A stretch of DNA of 64,000 nt, from NCBI RefSeq assembly GCF_009363855.1, contig NZ_CP045423.1:3316001-3380000 (forward strand), read 5' to 3'. The stretch is from Microvirga thermotolerans. GTDB taxonomy: Bacteria > Pseudomonadota > Alphaproteobacteria > Rhizobiales > Beijerinckiaceae. Under the pieces are notes generated by a model. It did no database searches. It was not told where the DNA came from and saw only the letters and a program-made list of their open reading frames with translations. A program made the position numbers and the translations under genes. Below are positions 1-9,122 of the stretch, piece by piece (position 1 is the stretch's first letter; each line of letters begins with the position of its first letter).

Positions 1-139
1 CAAGCCTCAGGGCGTCCGCGGACGAGGCCGCGATGCCGACGACGTCGTGCCCGACATCCTGAAGAAGGCTTTCGAGCTCCAGGGCGATGAGGATCTCGTC
101 CTCCACGATCAGGATACGCAACGACTTACCGGTGCCCAA
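1..139 (-). CDS. Response regulator receiver domain, 3' part missing (cut by window edge)
   Basis: Only the first 46 codons are inside the window. They read as the start of a CheY-like receiver domain: hydrophobic strand LRILIVEDE with the acidic pair E-D that binds Mg2+, then a helix (ILIALELESLLQDVGHDV) and the second strand VVGIAA. The phospho-acceptor Asp and any output domain lie off the left edge, so the protein could be a stand-alone receiver or a fusion. I chose a TTG start at 139 because AGGAGG sits about six bases upstream; a second in-frame TTG at 121 is the alternative. It is divergent from comM. Confidence 0.75.
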   Translation of the reverse strand, partial: MGTGKSLRILIVEDEILIALELESLLQDVGHDVVGIAASSADALRL

Positions 140-475
140 GCCCGTTCCTCCTCTGCGCATGCGAAGCCCTTCCAGGCTTCGCCGCCGCGACGATGACGGC
201 CCGGCATGGCGCAGGGCTGGCGGATGAGCGGCAGGCTTTCGGAGAAACGAGGATGTCGCCCAGACACCGGGCCGATCCGGATATCCCTGCTCCCTGCCGT
301 CGCGCCTCGTCCACTGCCGTCTCTTTCTTTCAAGTGGGCGGGCCGCATGGCCCTGGATCGAACTCAACGCGGGATGAGGAGGGGAGTTCCGCCCGTAACG
401 GCTTGTGAAACGTTGGATCGTATTGCACAAGAAGGACATTCGCTCGGTTCGAGTTCTCACGGAGGCGGGGTCGCG
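140..475. other. Divergent intergenic region, no gene seen
   Basis: 336 bp between the divergent receiver gene and comM. Short open frames exist on both strands but none has a recognisable product. The only clear signal is the GGAGGCGG ribosome-binding site just before comM. Promoters for both flanking genes should lie here, but I could not pick convincing -35/-10 pairs. Confidence 0.5.
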
Positions 476-2020
476 ATGGTCGTGCGCGTTGCAACGGTCG
501 CTTTCGAAGGCATCGAGGCGCGGGCGGTCGACGTGCAGGTCCAGATCGCCTCCGGCAACGTCGGATTCACCATCGTCGGCCTTCCCGACAAGGCCGTCGC
601 GGAGTCCCGCGAACGCGTGCGCTCCGCCCTGATCGCCTCCGGCCTCGCCCTCCCCGCCAAGCGGATCACGGTGAATCTCGCGCCCGCCGACCTGCCCAAG
701 GAAGGCAGCCATTACGACCTGCCCGTCGCGCTCGGCGTCATGGCGGCGATGGGCGCGATCCCGCCGGACGCGCTCGGCGGCTTCACCGTGCTCGGGGAAC
801 TCGCCCTCGACGGATCGATCACCTCGGTCGCCGGCGTCCTGCCCGCGGCGATGGCCGCCCACGAGCGCCGGCACGGCCTGATCTGCCCGGCCGCCTGCGG
901 GGCCGAGGCGGCCTGGGCGAGCGGCGACATCGAGATTCTCGCCCCGGCCTCGCTCATCCAGCTCGCCAATCACTTCAAGGGGGATCAGGTGATGGCGCGG
1001 CCGAAGCCCGCCATCATGCCGGCTTCGGGTGCCTTGCCGGACCTGCGCGACATCAAGGGGCAGGAAAGCGCCAAGCGCACCCTCGAGATCGCCGCGGCGG
1101 GCGGACACAACCTTCTCATGTGCGGTCCGCCGGGGGCGGGCAAGTCCATGCTGGCGCAGCGCCTGCCCTCGATCCTGCCGCCCCTCGCGCCGCGGGAGCT
1201 GCTGGAGCTGTCGATGATCCAGTCCGTCGCCGGGCTCCTGGCCGACGGGGCCCTGACGGACCGCCGCCCCTTCCGGGCGCCGCACCACTCGGCCTCCATG
1301 GCGGCGCTGGTCGGTGGCGGGCTGAACGCCCGGCCCGGGGAGGCCTCCCTGGCCCACCACGGCGTCCTGTTCCTCGACGAGCTGCCCGAGTTCCAGCCCC
1401 AGGTGCTCGATTCCCTGCGGCAGCCCCTCGAGGCGGGCGAGGTGCTGATCGCCAGGGCCAACCACCGGGTCACCTATCCCGCCCGCTTCCAGCTCGTAGC
1501 GGCGATGAACCCGTGCCGCTGCGGGCAGGCGACGGAGCCGGGCTTCGTCTGCCGGCGGCAGCCCAACGAACGCTGCGTCGCCCAGTACCAGGCCAGGATC
1601 TCCGGGCCCCTCCTCGACCGGATCGACCTGGTAATCGACGTCCCGGCGGTGACGGCCGCCGACCTCATCCTGCCGCCGCCGGCCGAAGGTTCGGCCGAGG
1701 TCGCGGCCCGGGTCGCCGAGGCACGGCGGCGGCAGGCCAAGCGCTACGCCGCCCTCGGGCTCGACGGGATCGCCGCCAATGCCGCCTGCCCGCCGCCGGT
1801 GCTGGAGGAGGTCGCGCAGCCCGATCCCGACGGCGCGGCCCTGATCCGCGACGCGGCCAACGCCATGCGCCTTTCGGCGCGAGGGTTCCACCGGGTTCTC
1901 AAGGTGGCGCGGACCCTGGCCGACCTGGATGGCGAAGAGAAAATCCGCCGCGTCCATCTTGCCGAAGCGCTCTCCTACCGCGCCTCGGCGGACAGGCGGG
2001 CGAATGCGGCAACGGTCTGA
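476..2020 (+). CDS. comM: YifB/ComM family Mg-chelatase-like AAA+ ATPase
   Basis: A 514-residue AAA+ ATPase of the ComM/YifB family. In naturally competent bacteria ComM is a hexameric helicase that promotes branch migration during integration of transforming DNA; its role in non-competent species is unclear. An N-terminal Lon-protease-like fold (ARAVDVQVQI..., GLPDKAVAESRERVR) is followed by the Mg-chelatase AAA+ core with Walker A GPPGAGKS near residue 217, Walker B VLFLDELPEF near 297, and the family Cys cluster NPCRCG. The frame is open about 270 bases further upstream, but ATG 476 has a GGAGG site at the right distance and gives the normal family length. Confidence 0.93.
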   Translation: MVVRVATVAFEGIEARAVDVQVQIASGNVGFTIVGLPDKAVAESRERVRSALIASGLALPAKRITVNLAPADLPKEGSHYDLPVALGVMAAMGAIPPDALGGFTVLGELALDGSITSVAGVLPAAMAAHERRHGLICPAACGAEAAWASGDIEILAPASLIQLANHFKGDQVMARPKPAIMPASGALPDLRDIKGQESAKRTLEIAAAGGHNLLMCGPPGAGKSMLAQRLPSILPPLAPRELLELSMIQSVAGLLADGALTDRRPFRAPHHSASMAALVGGGLNARPGEASLAHHGVLFLDELPEFQPQVLDSLRQPLEAGEVLIARANHRVTYPARFQLVAAMNPCRCGQATEPGFVCRRQPNERCVAQYQARISGPLLDRIDLVIDVPAVTAADLILPPPAEGSAEVAARVAEARRRQAKRYAALGLDGIAANAACPPPVLEEVAQPDPDGAALIRDAANAMRLSARGFHRVLKVARTLADLDGEEKIRRVHLAEALSYRASADRRANAATV

Positions 2021-2219
2021 AATTCCGGGTAATTCTGCCGGGCGGCTGAATTCAGACCTGGGGAAAGGCGGCAGAAATCTTGCGCAAGACTTGATAAGTC
2101 TCTCACGACCTTCGATCTTCCCTGTCACAAAACCGTTCGAAATGGGTTTTATGTCGCAGCAAAAGGGGGCCGCCCCATCCCGCGGCCCATCGCATACGGG
2201 TCAATCGAACGAGGTTCCG

Positions 2220-3173
2220 ATGACGCCTTCCCGCCCGGACGACGCGGCTCCGCTTGGCTTGGCCGCGCCGGTGCCGCCGGTCCCTGCCGCGCTGCGGGCG
2301 AAAGGCATGGCGAGGTTCCTGCCGGGCCTCGGCAGAATCGTGCGGGACCACGGGACCCTGGACCCGGTCCTGGGCCGGATCGGCTCCCTGGAAGTCCGCC
2401 TCGCGACCACGGACAAGGAGATCCGCCGGGCGCAGAAGCTGCGCTTCAAGGTGTTCTACGAGGAGATGTCGGCGGAGCCGGACGGGCAGGCCCTCCTGTC
2501 CCGGAGGGACGTGGACCGGTACGATGCGCTCTGCGACCACCTGCTGGTCCTCGACCACGACGTGAAGGCCAAGCCCTTCCGTCCGGCGAAGCCGAAGGTG
2601 GTCGGCACCTACCGCCTGCTCCGCCAGGAGGTGGCCGACCGGCACGGGGGCTTCTACACCGCCGGGGAGTACGACATCGCGCCCCTGATCCGGTCCCATC
2701 CGCACCTGCGCTTTTTGGAGCTGGGCCGCTCCTGCGTGCTGAAGCCCTACCGGAACAAGCGCACCGTCGAGCTTCTCTGGCACGGGATCTGGACCTACGT
2801 GCTCCATCACCGCATCGACGTGATGATCGGCTGCGCGAGCCTGGAGGGAACGGACCCGCAAAGCCTCGCCCTGCCCCTGAGTTTCCTCCACCACTACGCC
2901 TCGGCCCCGCCCGAGTGGCAGGCCAGCGCCCTGCCGGAGCGCTTCACGGCCATGGACCTGCTTCCGAAGGAGGCGGTGGACCCCAAGGCGGCGCTCCACG
3001 CTCTGCCGCCCATGATCAAGGGCTATCTGCGCCTCGGCGCCAGCTTCGGGCACGGCGCCGTGATCGACCGCCAGTTCGGCACCACGGACGTGCTCGTCAT
3101 CCTGCCGGTCTCGGCCATCAACCCCCGCTACATCGACCATTTCGGGCCGAGCGCCAACCGTCACGCGACCTGA
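2220..3173 (+). CDS. olsB: GNAT/hemolysin-type acyltransferase, OlsB-like (ornithine lipid synthesis)
   Basis: A 317-residue protein of the hemolysin-like GNAT family. It has the typical core: LEVRLATTDKEIRRAQKLRF, YDALCDHLLVLD, VVGTYRLLR and FLELGRSCVLKPYRNKR. OlsB transfers a 3-hydroxyacyl group from acyl carrier protein to ornithine, giving lyso-ornithine lipid, a phosphate-free membrane lipid that OlsA then completes. No olsA-like gene is next to it, so the exact substrate is inferred. I prefer ATG 2220 (weak GAGG upstream); ATGs at 2142 and 2151 are possible but lack ribosome-binding sites. The 3' end overlaps the tail of the convergent SDR gene by 13 bp. Confidence 0.78.
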   Translation: MTPSRPDDAAPLGLAAPVPPVPAALRAKGMARFLPGLGRIVRDHGTLDPVLGRIGSLEVRLATTDKEIRRAQKLRFKVFYEEMSAEPDGQALLSRRDVDRYDALCDHLLVLDHDVKAKPFRPAKPKVVGTYRLLRQEVADRHGGFYTAGEYDIAPLIRSHPHLRFLELGRSCVLKPYRNKRTVELLWHGIWTYVLHHRIDVMIGCASLEGTDPQSLALPLSFLHHYASAPPEWQASALPERFTAMDLLPKEAVDPKAALHALPPMIKGYLRLGASFGHGAVIDRQFGTTDVLVILPVSAINPRYIDHFGPSANRHAT

Positions 3174-4033
3174 AATTCGCCCGCCGCGTAGAGAGCGTCG
3201 AGCCCTTCCCGATAGGTCGGGTGGCGCAGCTCCACGCCCAGTTCCCGCTTGATCAGCCCGTTGGCGATCCGCTTGTTCTCCGCATAGAAGGCGAGGGCCG
3301 CAGGGCTCAGGTGCGCCCGTTCGAAGGGGATCTCCGGTGGCGGCGCGATTCCCGCCAGGGCGGCCGCATAGGTCACCACGTCCTGCGGCGGGGCCGGCTC
3401 GTCGTCGGTCACGTTGTAGACGCCTCCGGCCCGGGGGCGGGCGAGGGACGCGGCGAGCGTCAAGGCAATGTCGTCCACATGGATGCGGTTGAAGACCTGG
3501 CCGGGCTTGACGATGCGCCGGGCGGTGCCCTGCGCGAGGTTGGCGAGCGCGTTGCGGCCGGGCCCGTAGATCCCCGTCAGCCGGAAGACCTGCACGGCCT
3601 GCCCGGTTTCCCGCCCGAGGGCGACCCACGCCGTCTCGGCATCGTGGCGATGCCGGGAGGCCGGGCTCTGGGGATTGGCCGGGGTCGTCTCGTCCGTCCA
3701 GGCGCCGTCCCGGTCGCCGTAGACGCCGGTGGTCGAGAGATAGCCGATCCAGCCGAGCCCCGCCGCGCGGCGCACGGCCTCCCCGAACCGGACGAGGAGC
3801 GGATCGCCCGCCTCGGAGGGGGGCGCGCAGACGAGGAGCGCGTCCGCCCGGCCGATCGCCCCGGCAAGCTCCGCATCCCCGGCCTCCTCCAGGGCCAGGG
3901 CCTCGATTCCCTCCTCCCGCAGGCGCCCGGCCTTCCCGGCATCGCGGACCGTGCCCGCCACACGGGTCCAGGGAAGGCCGGAGCGGATGAAGGCCATGGC
4001 CGTGTAGCCGAGGCCGAAGACGAAGAGCCTCAT
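3161..4033 (-). CDS. NAD(P)-dependent SDR/epimerase-like oxidoreductase
   Basis: A 290-residue extended SDR (YeeZ/epimerase-like). It starts with strand [15 protein letters not shown], a Rossmann glycine motif in the slightly altered form GLGYTA. It continues with a variant catalytic region ([11 protein letters not shown]) and the C-terminal substrate-domain pattern NRIHVDDIA...[13 protein letters not shown]. Relatives of E. coli YeeZ have no assigned reaction; some lack a classical YxxxK pair, and I do not see a clear one here. The ATG overlaps the queG stop by four bases (ATGA), so the two are probably translationally coupled. This uppP/gst/queG/SDR neighbourhood is recurrent in Rhizobiales. 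Confidence 0.82.
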   Translation of the reverse strand: MRLFVFGLGYTAMAFIRSGLPWTRVAGTVRDAGKAGRLREEGIEALALEEAGDAELAGAIGRADALLVCAPPSEAGDPLLVRFGEAVRRAAGLGWIGYLSTTGVYGDRDGAWTDETTPANPQSPASRHRHDAETAWVALGRETGQAVQVFRLTGIYGPGRNALANLAQGTARRIVKPGQVFNRIHVDDIALTLAASLARPRAGGVYNVTDDEPAPPQDVVTYAAALAGIAPPPEIPFERAHLSPAALAFYAENKRIANGLIKRELGVELRHPTYREGLDALYAAGEFQVA

Positions 4034-5196
4034 GGGGCGGCCCCGCTCGCGGCGAGCGCCCGGTCCCACTCCGCGCGGACCTCCCCGTCCTCCTCGCGCC
4101 GCCGGCGGCCGGAGGCATGGCGGGCGATCTCCTCGGGCGCGAGCCGCGACAGGGCCCAGACGGCCATGGCCCGCACGAGGGGCGACGGATCGTCGAGGAG
4201 GCGCTCCGCCTCCTCCGCGAGGCGCCTGTCGCCGGAATTGCCGATGGCGATCAGCACGTTGCGGACGAACCGGTCCCGCCCGGTCCGCTTGATCGGCGTG
4301 CCCGCGAACCGGGCGCGGAAGGCGGGATCGTCGAGGCGGGCCAGCGCGTCGAGGGGCAGGGCCGCGAGGTCGTCCCTCTGGACGAGGCGCGCCTCCCGCG
4401 CGGTCTGCGCGAACTTGTTCCACGGGCAGACGGCGAGGCAGTCGTCGCAGCCGAAGATGCGGTTGCCGATCCCCCTGCGGAGATCCTCCGGGATGTGCCC
4501 CTTGTGCTCGATGGTCAGGTAGGAGATGCAGCGGCGCGCATCGAGCTGGTAGGGCGCCGGGAAGGCGTCGGTCGGGCAGATGTCGAGGCAGCGCCGGCAC
4601 GAGCCGCAGCGGTCGCGCTCCGGGGCGTCGGCGGGCAGGTCCGCCGTGGTGAAGATCGCGCCGAGGAAGAGCCAGCTGCCGAACTCCCGCGAGACGAGGA
4701 CCGTATGCTTGCCCTGCCAGCCGAGTCCGGCCGCCTGGGCGAGGGGCTTCTCCATCACGGGCGCCGTGTCCACGAACACCTTCACGTCGGCGCCGCCCTT
4801 GGCGGCGAGGAGGCCCGCCGCCTCCTTCAGCTTGCCCTTGATGACGTCGTGATAGTCCCGGTTGCGGGCATAGACCGAGATCGCGCCGTGATCCTTCAGA
4901 CCGAGCGCCGCGAGGGGGTCCCCGGAGGGGCCGTAGTTCAGTCCGAGGAGAATGACGCTGCGCACCTCGGGCCAGAGCGTCCGCGGGTCGGAGCGGCGCT
5001 CGGCGGTCTCGGCCATCCATTCCATGGCCCCGTGCCGGCCCTCGGCGAGCCAGGCGCGGAGGCGCTCCGGGGCGAGGGGGATCGCATCGGGGCGGGCGAT
5101 GCGGACGCTGTCGAAGCCGAGGGCGCGGGCCCTCGCGACGAAGGCGCGCTTGAGCGCCTCGCCCGCTAGAAGTCCAGATTGTCGTAGTGTTCCCAC
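4030..5196 (-). CDS. queG: Epoxyqueuosine reductase QueG
   Basis: QueG carries out the last step of queuosine synthesis, reducing epoxyqueuosine in the tRNA wobble position with cobalamin and two [4Fe-4S] clusters. The ferredoxin-like cluster motifs are complete: [16 protein letters not shown] and [14 protein letters not shown]-terminal blocks typical of the family ([38 protein letters not shown]) and a C-terminal HEAT-like part ([14 protein letters not shown]) are present. The start is uncertain: GTG 5196 gives 388 residues, close to family length, and overlaps the end of the gst gene by 31 bp. No ATG lies nearer to the conserved N-terminus. Confidence 0.92.
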   Translation of the reverse strand: MGTLRQSGLLAGEALKRAFVARARALGFDSVRIARPDAIPLAPERLRAWLAEGRHGAMEWMAETAERRSDPRTLWPEVRSVILLGLNYGPSGDPLAALGLKDHGAISVYARNRDYHDVIKGKLKEAAGLLAAKGGADVKVFVDTAPVMEKPLAQAAGLGWQGKHTVLVSREFGSWLFLGAIFTTADLPADAPERDRCGSCRRCLDICPTDAFPAPYQLDARRCISYLTIEHKGHIPEDLRRGIGNRIFGCDDCLAVCPWNKFAQTAREARLVQRDDLAALPLDALARLDDPAFRARFAGTPIKRTGRDRFVRNVLIAIGNSGDRRLAEEAERLLDDPSPLVRAMAVWALSRLAPEEIARHASGRRRREEDGEVRAEWDRALAASGAAP

Positions 5197-5858
5197 GGAG
5201 CCATGCCCGGCACCCGGTCGGCCAGGAGCGTGCGGAAGGACGGCCGGGACTTGATCCTGGCGTACCAGTGCTTGGCTGTTTCGTCCTCGTCCCATGGCAC
5301 GTCGCCGAGATAATCCACGATCGAAAGGTGAGCCGCCGCGGCGAGATCCGCATAGCTCAGATGGCGGCCCGCGAGCCAGTTCCGGGTCGCGATCAGGTAC
5401 CCGATATATTTCAGATGATATCGCACATTGGCCCGCGCGGCGCGAATGGCGCTCATGTCGGGAGGGCCGCCCCCGAGCTCAAGGGGCATGAACCGTTTGT
5501 AGATCTTTTCCGTGGCAAGGTAGTCCGAGACCTCGCCGTGGAACTTGCCCAGGAACCAGTCGACCAGGCGGCGGACCTCGACCCGCCCGGCGGGATCCTG
5601 CGGCAGGAAGCGGCGGTCCCCGAGCGTGGGCCCCCGGGTGTCGTCCAGGTATTCGGCGATCACGGCGGGGCCGGGAACCGCGAGGCCGCTGTCGTCGAGG
5701 AGGAGGGGCAGGTTGCCCGCCGGGTTGAGCTCGAGCAGCGGGACGCGCCGCTCCCACGGCTTTTCCTCGACCAGTTCCGCCTCGATGCCCAGTTCGGCCA
5801 GAATCAGCCGCACGAACCGCGAGTGCGGGCAAAAGGGATGGTGATGGAGGATGGCCAT
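5166..5858 (-). CDS. Glutathione S-transferase family protein
   Basis: A 230-residue cytosolic GST-fold protein. The thioredoxin-like N-terminal domain has the active-site strand [15 protein letters not shown] and the cis-proline/GSH-binding loop [12 protein letters not shown] followed by [10 protein letters not shown]. The C-terminal all-alpha domain contains the [17 protein letters not shown] core ([20 protein letters not shown]). The substrate is unknown; most bacterial members detoxify electrophiles or reduce disulfides with glutathione, which this cell can make (gshB at 33.6 kb). ATG 5858 was preferred over an upstream extension because it begins directly at the conserved strand. It is divergent from uppP and upstream of queG in the same direction. 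Confidence 0.88.
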   Translation of the reverse strand: MAILHHHPFCPHSRFVRLILAELGIEAELVEEKPWERRVPLLELNPAGNLPLLLDDSGLAVPGPAVIAEYLDDTRGPTLGDRRFLPQDPAGRVEVRRLVDWFLGKFHGEVSDYLATEKIYKRFMPLELGGGPPDMSAIRAARANVRYHLKYIGYLIATRNWLAGRHLSYADLAAAAHLSIVDYLGDVPWDEDETAKHWYARIKSRPSFRTLLADRVPGMAPWEHYDNLDF

Positions 5859-6032
5859 GAACGTCTCAGACGCGAAACAGGCGGCGAGAATAAGGCCGGG
5901 CTTCGTTAAGGCCCGGTAAGGAATTTTGGTGAATCTCACCGGCCTGCGCCACGGGGACGCCCTCGGCGCAGGAATGCTTGACAGGCCCGGACCGCCTCCC
6001 CCATCTGACGCCGCTCTTTAGGATTTCCAACG

Positions 6033-6830
6033 ATGTCGCAATTCATCGAGGCGCTGTTCCTGGGCCTCATCGAGGGCCTGACCGAGTTCCTGCCCGTGTC
6101 CTCGACCGGCCACCTCCTGCTCGTCGGCCACTTCCTCGGCTTCGAGTCCACCGGCAAGACCTTCGAGGTGCTGATCCAGCTCGGCGCGATCCTCGCCATC
6201 CTCTCGGTCTACTTCAACCGCCTCTGGGCCATTGCGAGGGCCCTGCCCTACGACCCGGACGCCCGGCGCTTCGCCATCGGCGTGCTGATCGCCTTCCTTC
6301 CCGCCGCCCTCGTCGGCGCCGCGCTCCACGGGTTCATCAAGGAGGTGCTGTTCGATCCCTGGATCGTCTGCATGACCCTGATCGCGGGCGGCTTCGTGCT
6401 GCTGCTCGTGGACGCCATGCCCCTGTCGGCGGGCTACGGGGACGCGACCAAGTTCCCCCTGCCCATGTATCTCAAGATCGGCGCCCTCCAGTGCCTCGCC
6501 ATGATCCCGGGCGTGTCGCGCTCGGGGGCGACCATCGTCGGGGCCATGCTGCTGGGCGCGGAGAAGCGCGCCGCCGCCGAGTTCTCCTTCTACCTCGCCA
6601 TGCCGACCATGGCCGGCGCCTTCGCCTACGACCTCCTCAAGAACTACAAGATCCTGTCCGCCAACGACGCCTCGCTCATCGTCGTCGGCTTCGTCGCCGC
6701 CTTCGCCTCGGCGCTGGTGGTGGTGAAGACCTTCCTCGGCTACATCTCCCGCCACGGCTTCGCGCCCTTCGCCTGGTGGCGGATCCTGGTTGGGGCGGCG
6801 GGGCTCGCGGGCCTCATCGTGTACGGCTAG
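6033..6830 (+). CDS. uppP: Undecaprenyl-diphosphate phosphatase UppP (BacA)
   Basis: An integral membrane phosphatase that recycles undecaprenyl diphosphate to the monophosphate carrier used for peptidoglycan and surface polysaccharides; overproduction gives bacitracin resistance. The family motifs are intact: [11 protein letters not shown] at residues 18-28 and PGVSRSGAT at 159-167, with several hydrophobic helices. Length 265 is normal. A TTGACA hexamer lies about 50 bases before the start but its -10 partner is weak. It is followed after only nine bases by a small Cys-rich ORF. Confidence 0.96.
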   Translation: MSQFIEALFLGLIEGLTEFLPVSSTGHLLLVGHFLGFESTGKTFEVLIQLGAILAILSVYFNRLWAIARALPYDPDARRFAIGVLIAFLPAALVGAALHGFIKEVLFDPWIVCMTLIAGGFVLLLVDAMPLSAGYGDATKFPLPMYLKIGALQCLAMIPGVSRSGATIVGAMLLGAEKRAAAEFSFYLAMPTMAGAFAYDLLKNYKILSANDASLIVVGFVAAFASALVVVKTFLGYISRHGFAPFAWWRILVGAAGLAGLIVYG

Positions 6831-6839
6831 GACCTCCCG

Positions 6840-7073
6840 ATGCCTTCCCCCGGAGACGCCCTGGCCGCGACCCTCGCCGTCGTCGTGGCCCTCGCGGCAA
6901 CCATGCTGGCCGTGCTCTCGGCCCTGCCGCCGCCCGCGCCCGCCGGACCTCCCGCGGGATGCCGCGAATGGACCGACGGCTGCGTGGTCTGCCGCCGCGA
7001 TTCTTCCGGCATCGCCTGCTCGACGCCGGGGATCGCCTGCGCGATCCGCCCGCTCCGGTGCCTCAGGCGCTGA
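6840..7073 (+). CDS. Small membrane-anchored or exported six-cysteine protein
   Basis: A 77-residue protein starting nine bases after uppP. Residues 6-29 form one hydrophobic segment (signal peptide or anchor), followed by a Pro/Ala linker and a compact domain with six cysteines at about 41, 48, 51, 60, 67 and 74 (pattern C-x6-C-x2-C-x8-C-x6-C-x6-C, including EWTDGCVVC). Small exported proteins with a similar DGC-x2-C pattern occur in alphaproteobacteria without known function. Even Cys number and export suggest three disulfides or a metal site; that is inference. The 3' end overlaps the convergent nth gene by 11 bp. Confidence 0.65.
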   Translation: MPSPGDALAATLAVVVALAATMLAVLSALPPPAPAGPPAGCREWTDGCVVCRRDSSGIACSTPGIACAIRPLRCLRR

Positions 7074-7845
7074 CGCGCTTCCCGGCGACCGGCGCCGGAG
7101 TCTTCTCGGGATAGCGGCACAGATCGGCGATCGGGCAGCGCCAGCACTCGGGCCTGCGCGCCTTGCAGAGATAGCGCCCGTGCAGGATCAGCCAGTGATG
7201 GGCGTGCAGCCTGAACGCGTCGGGCACCACGGCTTCGAGCGCCTCCTGGGTCTCCAGGGGCGTGCGCGTGACGACGAGGGGAATGCGGTTCGCCACGCGG
7301 AAGATGTGCGTGTCCACCGCGATGCGCGGATCGCCGAAGGCGATGTTGGCCACGACGCTCGCCGTCTTGCGGCCGACGCCGGGGAACGTCTCCAGGATCG
7401 CGATGGAATTCGGCACCTCGCCGCCGAACTCCTCCACCAGGCGCTTCGAGAAGGCGATCACGTTCTTCGCCTTGGTGTTGAAGAAGTTGAGCGTGTGGAT
7501 GCGCTCGCGCAGCCCCTCCTCGCCGAGCGCCAGCATCTTCTGCGGCGTGTCGGCGACGGGGAAGAGGTTGCGCGTCGCCTTGTTGACGCCCACGTCCGTC
7601 GCCTGCGCCGAGAGCGCCACGGCGACGAGGAGCGTGTAGGGATTGGTGTATTCCAGTTCGCCCTTCGGCTCCGGGTTGAGGTCGCGCAGGCGGCGGAAGA
7701 CCTCGACGAGGGTCGCGCGGTCCACCGGCTTCGGCGCACGGCCACGGGGTGCGCGGCCGGATGCGGCCTTCGCGGCGGCTTCAGGCGGGGCGGGTTTCGC
7801 TGCGGATGCGGGAATGCGGCGGGGTGACCGCTTCAGATCGGACAT
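7063..7845 (-). CDS. nth: Endonuclease III (DNA glycosylase/AP lyase)
   Basis: Base-excision repair enzyme that removes oxidised pyrimidines and nicks the abasic site. With ATG 7845 it has 260 residues: a basic Ala/Pro-rich N-terminal extension (1-42), the helix-hairpin-helix FPGVGRKTASVV with catalytic Lys160, catalytic Asp178 in VDTHIFRVANR, and a complete [4Fe-4S] loop (Cys227, 234, 237, 243 in CKARRPECWRCPIADLC). The start is 20 bp from the divergent DUF2244 gene, a pairing often seen in Rhizobiales. Confidence 0.95.
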   Translation of the reverse strand: MSDLKRSPRRIPASAAKPAPPEAAAKAASGRAPRGRAPKPVDRATLVEVFRRLRDLNPEPKGELEYTNPYTLLVAVALSAQATDVGVNKATRNLFPVADTPQKMLALGEEGLRERIHTLNFFNTKAKNVIAFSKRLVEEFGGEVPNSIAILETFPGVGRKTASVVANIAFGDPRIAVDTHIFRVANRIPLVVTRTPLETQEALEAVVPDAFRLHAHHWLILHGRYLCKARRPECWRCPIADLCRYPEKTPAPVAGKRVSA

Positions 7846-7865
7846 GGGAGCGTTATAATTTGCGG

Positions 7866-8387
7866 ATGGACAGCGGCAAAGCGGCATACGCGGATTCAGG
7901 CGCCGACGGGGACCGGGCCGACCGGCCCGTCTTCGAGGCGGTGATCCGGCCCCACAGGTCCCTCGGCCCACAGGGCTTCAGGATCGTGATGATCCTTCTG
8001 TGCCTCGCATCCATCGTCGCGAGCCTTCCCTTCGCGGTCCTGGGCTTCTGGCCGGTGGTCGGCTTCTTCGGCCTCGACTTCCTCGGCCTCTACCTGGCCT
8101 TCCGAATCAACTACCGGCAGGGCCAATCCTTCGAGGTCCTGGTGCTGACGCCCATCCGTTTGCTCCTCACCAAGGTGAGCCATCGCGGCGAGGCGCGGCA
8201 ATGGCTGTTCAATCCGCTCTGGACGCGCCTCGACCGCAGGGAGGACGACGAGTTCGGCCTGCAGGAACTGGCGCTCGTCTCGCGCGGCCAGCACGTGGTG
8301 ATCGCCCACGATCTCTCCCCGCCCGAGCGGGAGAGCCTGGCGGCGGCCTTCGGCCGCGCCCTCTCGGACGTGAAGCGGGGCTTCTGA
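7866..8387 (+). CDS. DUF2244 integral membrane protein
   Basis: A 173-residue protein with a soluble N-terminus (1-38), two adjacent hydrophobic segments at about 40-60 and 63-83, and a cytoplasmic C-terminal domain (QSFEVLVLTP, RQWLFNPLW, LVSRGQHVVIAHDLSPPE). This is the layout of DUF2244, a conserved alphaproteobacterial family of unknown function. Transcription is divergent from nth with only 20 bp between the start codons, so the two share a promoter region. Confidence 0.85.
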   Translation: MDSGKAAYADSGADGDRADRPVFEAVIRPHRSLGPQGFRIVMILLCLASIVASLPFAVLGFWPVVGFFGLDFLGLYLAFRINYRQGQSFEVLVLTPIRLLLTKVSHRGEARQWLFNPLWTRLDRREDDEFGLQELALVSRGQHVVIAHDLSPPERESLAAAFGRALSDVKRGF

Positions 8388-8398
8388 CCGGCCGGGTG

Positions 8399-8415
8399 CG
8401 GAGCGGTCTCCGCTC
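8399..8415 (+). terminator. Short hairpin after the DUF2244 gene
   Basis: GGAGCGG-TCT-CCGCTCC, a perfect 7-bp stem with a 3-base loop beginning 12 bases after the stop codon. There is no U-run, so it is only a possible terminator or RNA-end stabiliser. Confidence 0.4.
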
Positions 8416-8540
8416 CCGAGGGGCCTCCAGACCGCGCAGGATGCCCCTCCCATCGCCGCGAAGCCCTCTCCTGCGGAGCCTGGATGTGCTCGGGAAGCGG
8501 CGCCCTGCCCTCTTCCCCTTCCTCGACAAGCGCCGACATG

Positions 8541-8660
8541 CCCTCTCCTCCTTGCGGGGAGAGTTGGAGAAGGGGGTGTGGGCGCCTCGCTCCGAGAGGC
8601 TGGCGCTGCCACCCTCACCCTTAATCCCTCCCCGCAAGCCGCCCCGCAAGGGGGAGAGGA
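8541..8660. repeat. Dispersed palindromic intergenic repeat, copy 1
   Basis: A compound repeat: an imperfect CTCTCC...GGAGAG palindrome, a core at 8581-8610 (GGCGCCTCGCTCCGAGAGGC...), and a CCCCGCAAGC/CCGCAAGGGGGAGAGG palindrome. The core recurs in inverted orientation at 21471-21500, where it again sits next to a CTCTCCCCC-GCAA-GGGGGAGAG hairpin. Similar elements are widespread between genes in Rhizobiales. Confidence 0.6.
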
Positions 8661-9078
8661 ACGCGTCGCGCTTCCCGCGCACCGCCGTCCGACCGGACCG
8701 GCCCGGCCATGCCGCCGGAGTTGAGCCGTGAGAAGCACGCACGCCGCCGCGTCCTCCGGGCGCGTGGGCCCGGAGGGGCGGCGGGGTCGAGGGGGCACGA
8801 GAATCGCTCCGGCTCGGGGGAAGGAAGGGTGAAGGCAATGAGCCGCAGCGTCATCGCGCCCGGTTCTTTTCCGGCGGACCGGCGGCGGAGGCTCCGGGGA
8901 TGGCCCGGACGCGGGACGGCGTTGACGAACGCCGGCGGCGCCGGACGGCCCGGAGCCCCGGCGGTGCCGGGGCCGCCCGCGGCCGGCGCGTGCGTGGCGC
9001 GCGGGCGCGGGACCGGTCCCGTCCCCGCATTCGGCGACGCCTCGCGAGCGCGCCCCTCGGCGGGACGGGATGTGTCAC

Positions 9079-9122
9079 GATATAGCCGAGCTTGGTGCCG
9101 CTGTCAAGAACGAAAGCGGAAC
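9079..9122 (-). promoter_or_regulatory. Strong orphan sigma70-type promoter abutting a LexA-like GTTC-N7-GTTC repeat
   Basis: Read on the minus strand: -35 TTGACA (9107-9102), 17-base spacer, -10 TATATC (9084-9079). Directly upstream, 9122-9108 reads GTTC-CGCTTTC-GTTC, the form of the alphaproteobacterial LexA (SOS) box. Expected transcription would start near 9072 and run left into the gene-less region. The promoter match is near consensus; the SOS assignment rests on eight fixed bases and could be chance. Confidence 0.55.
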
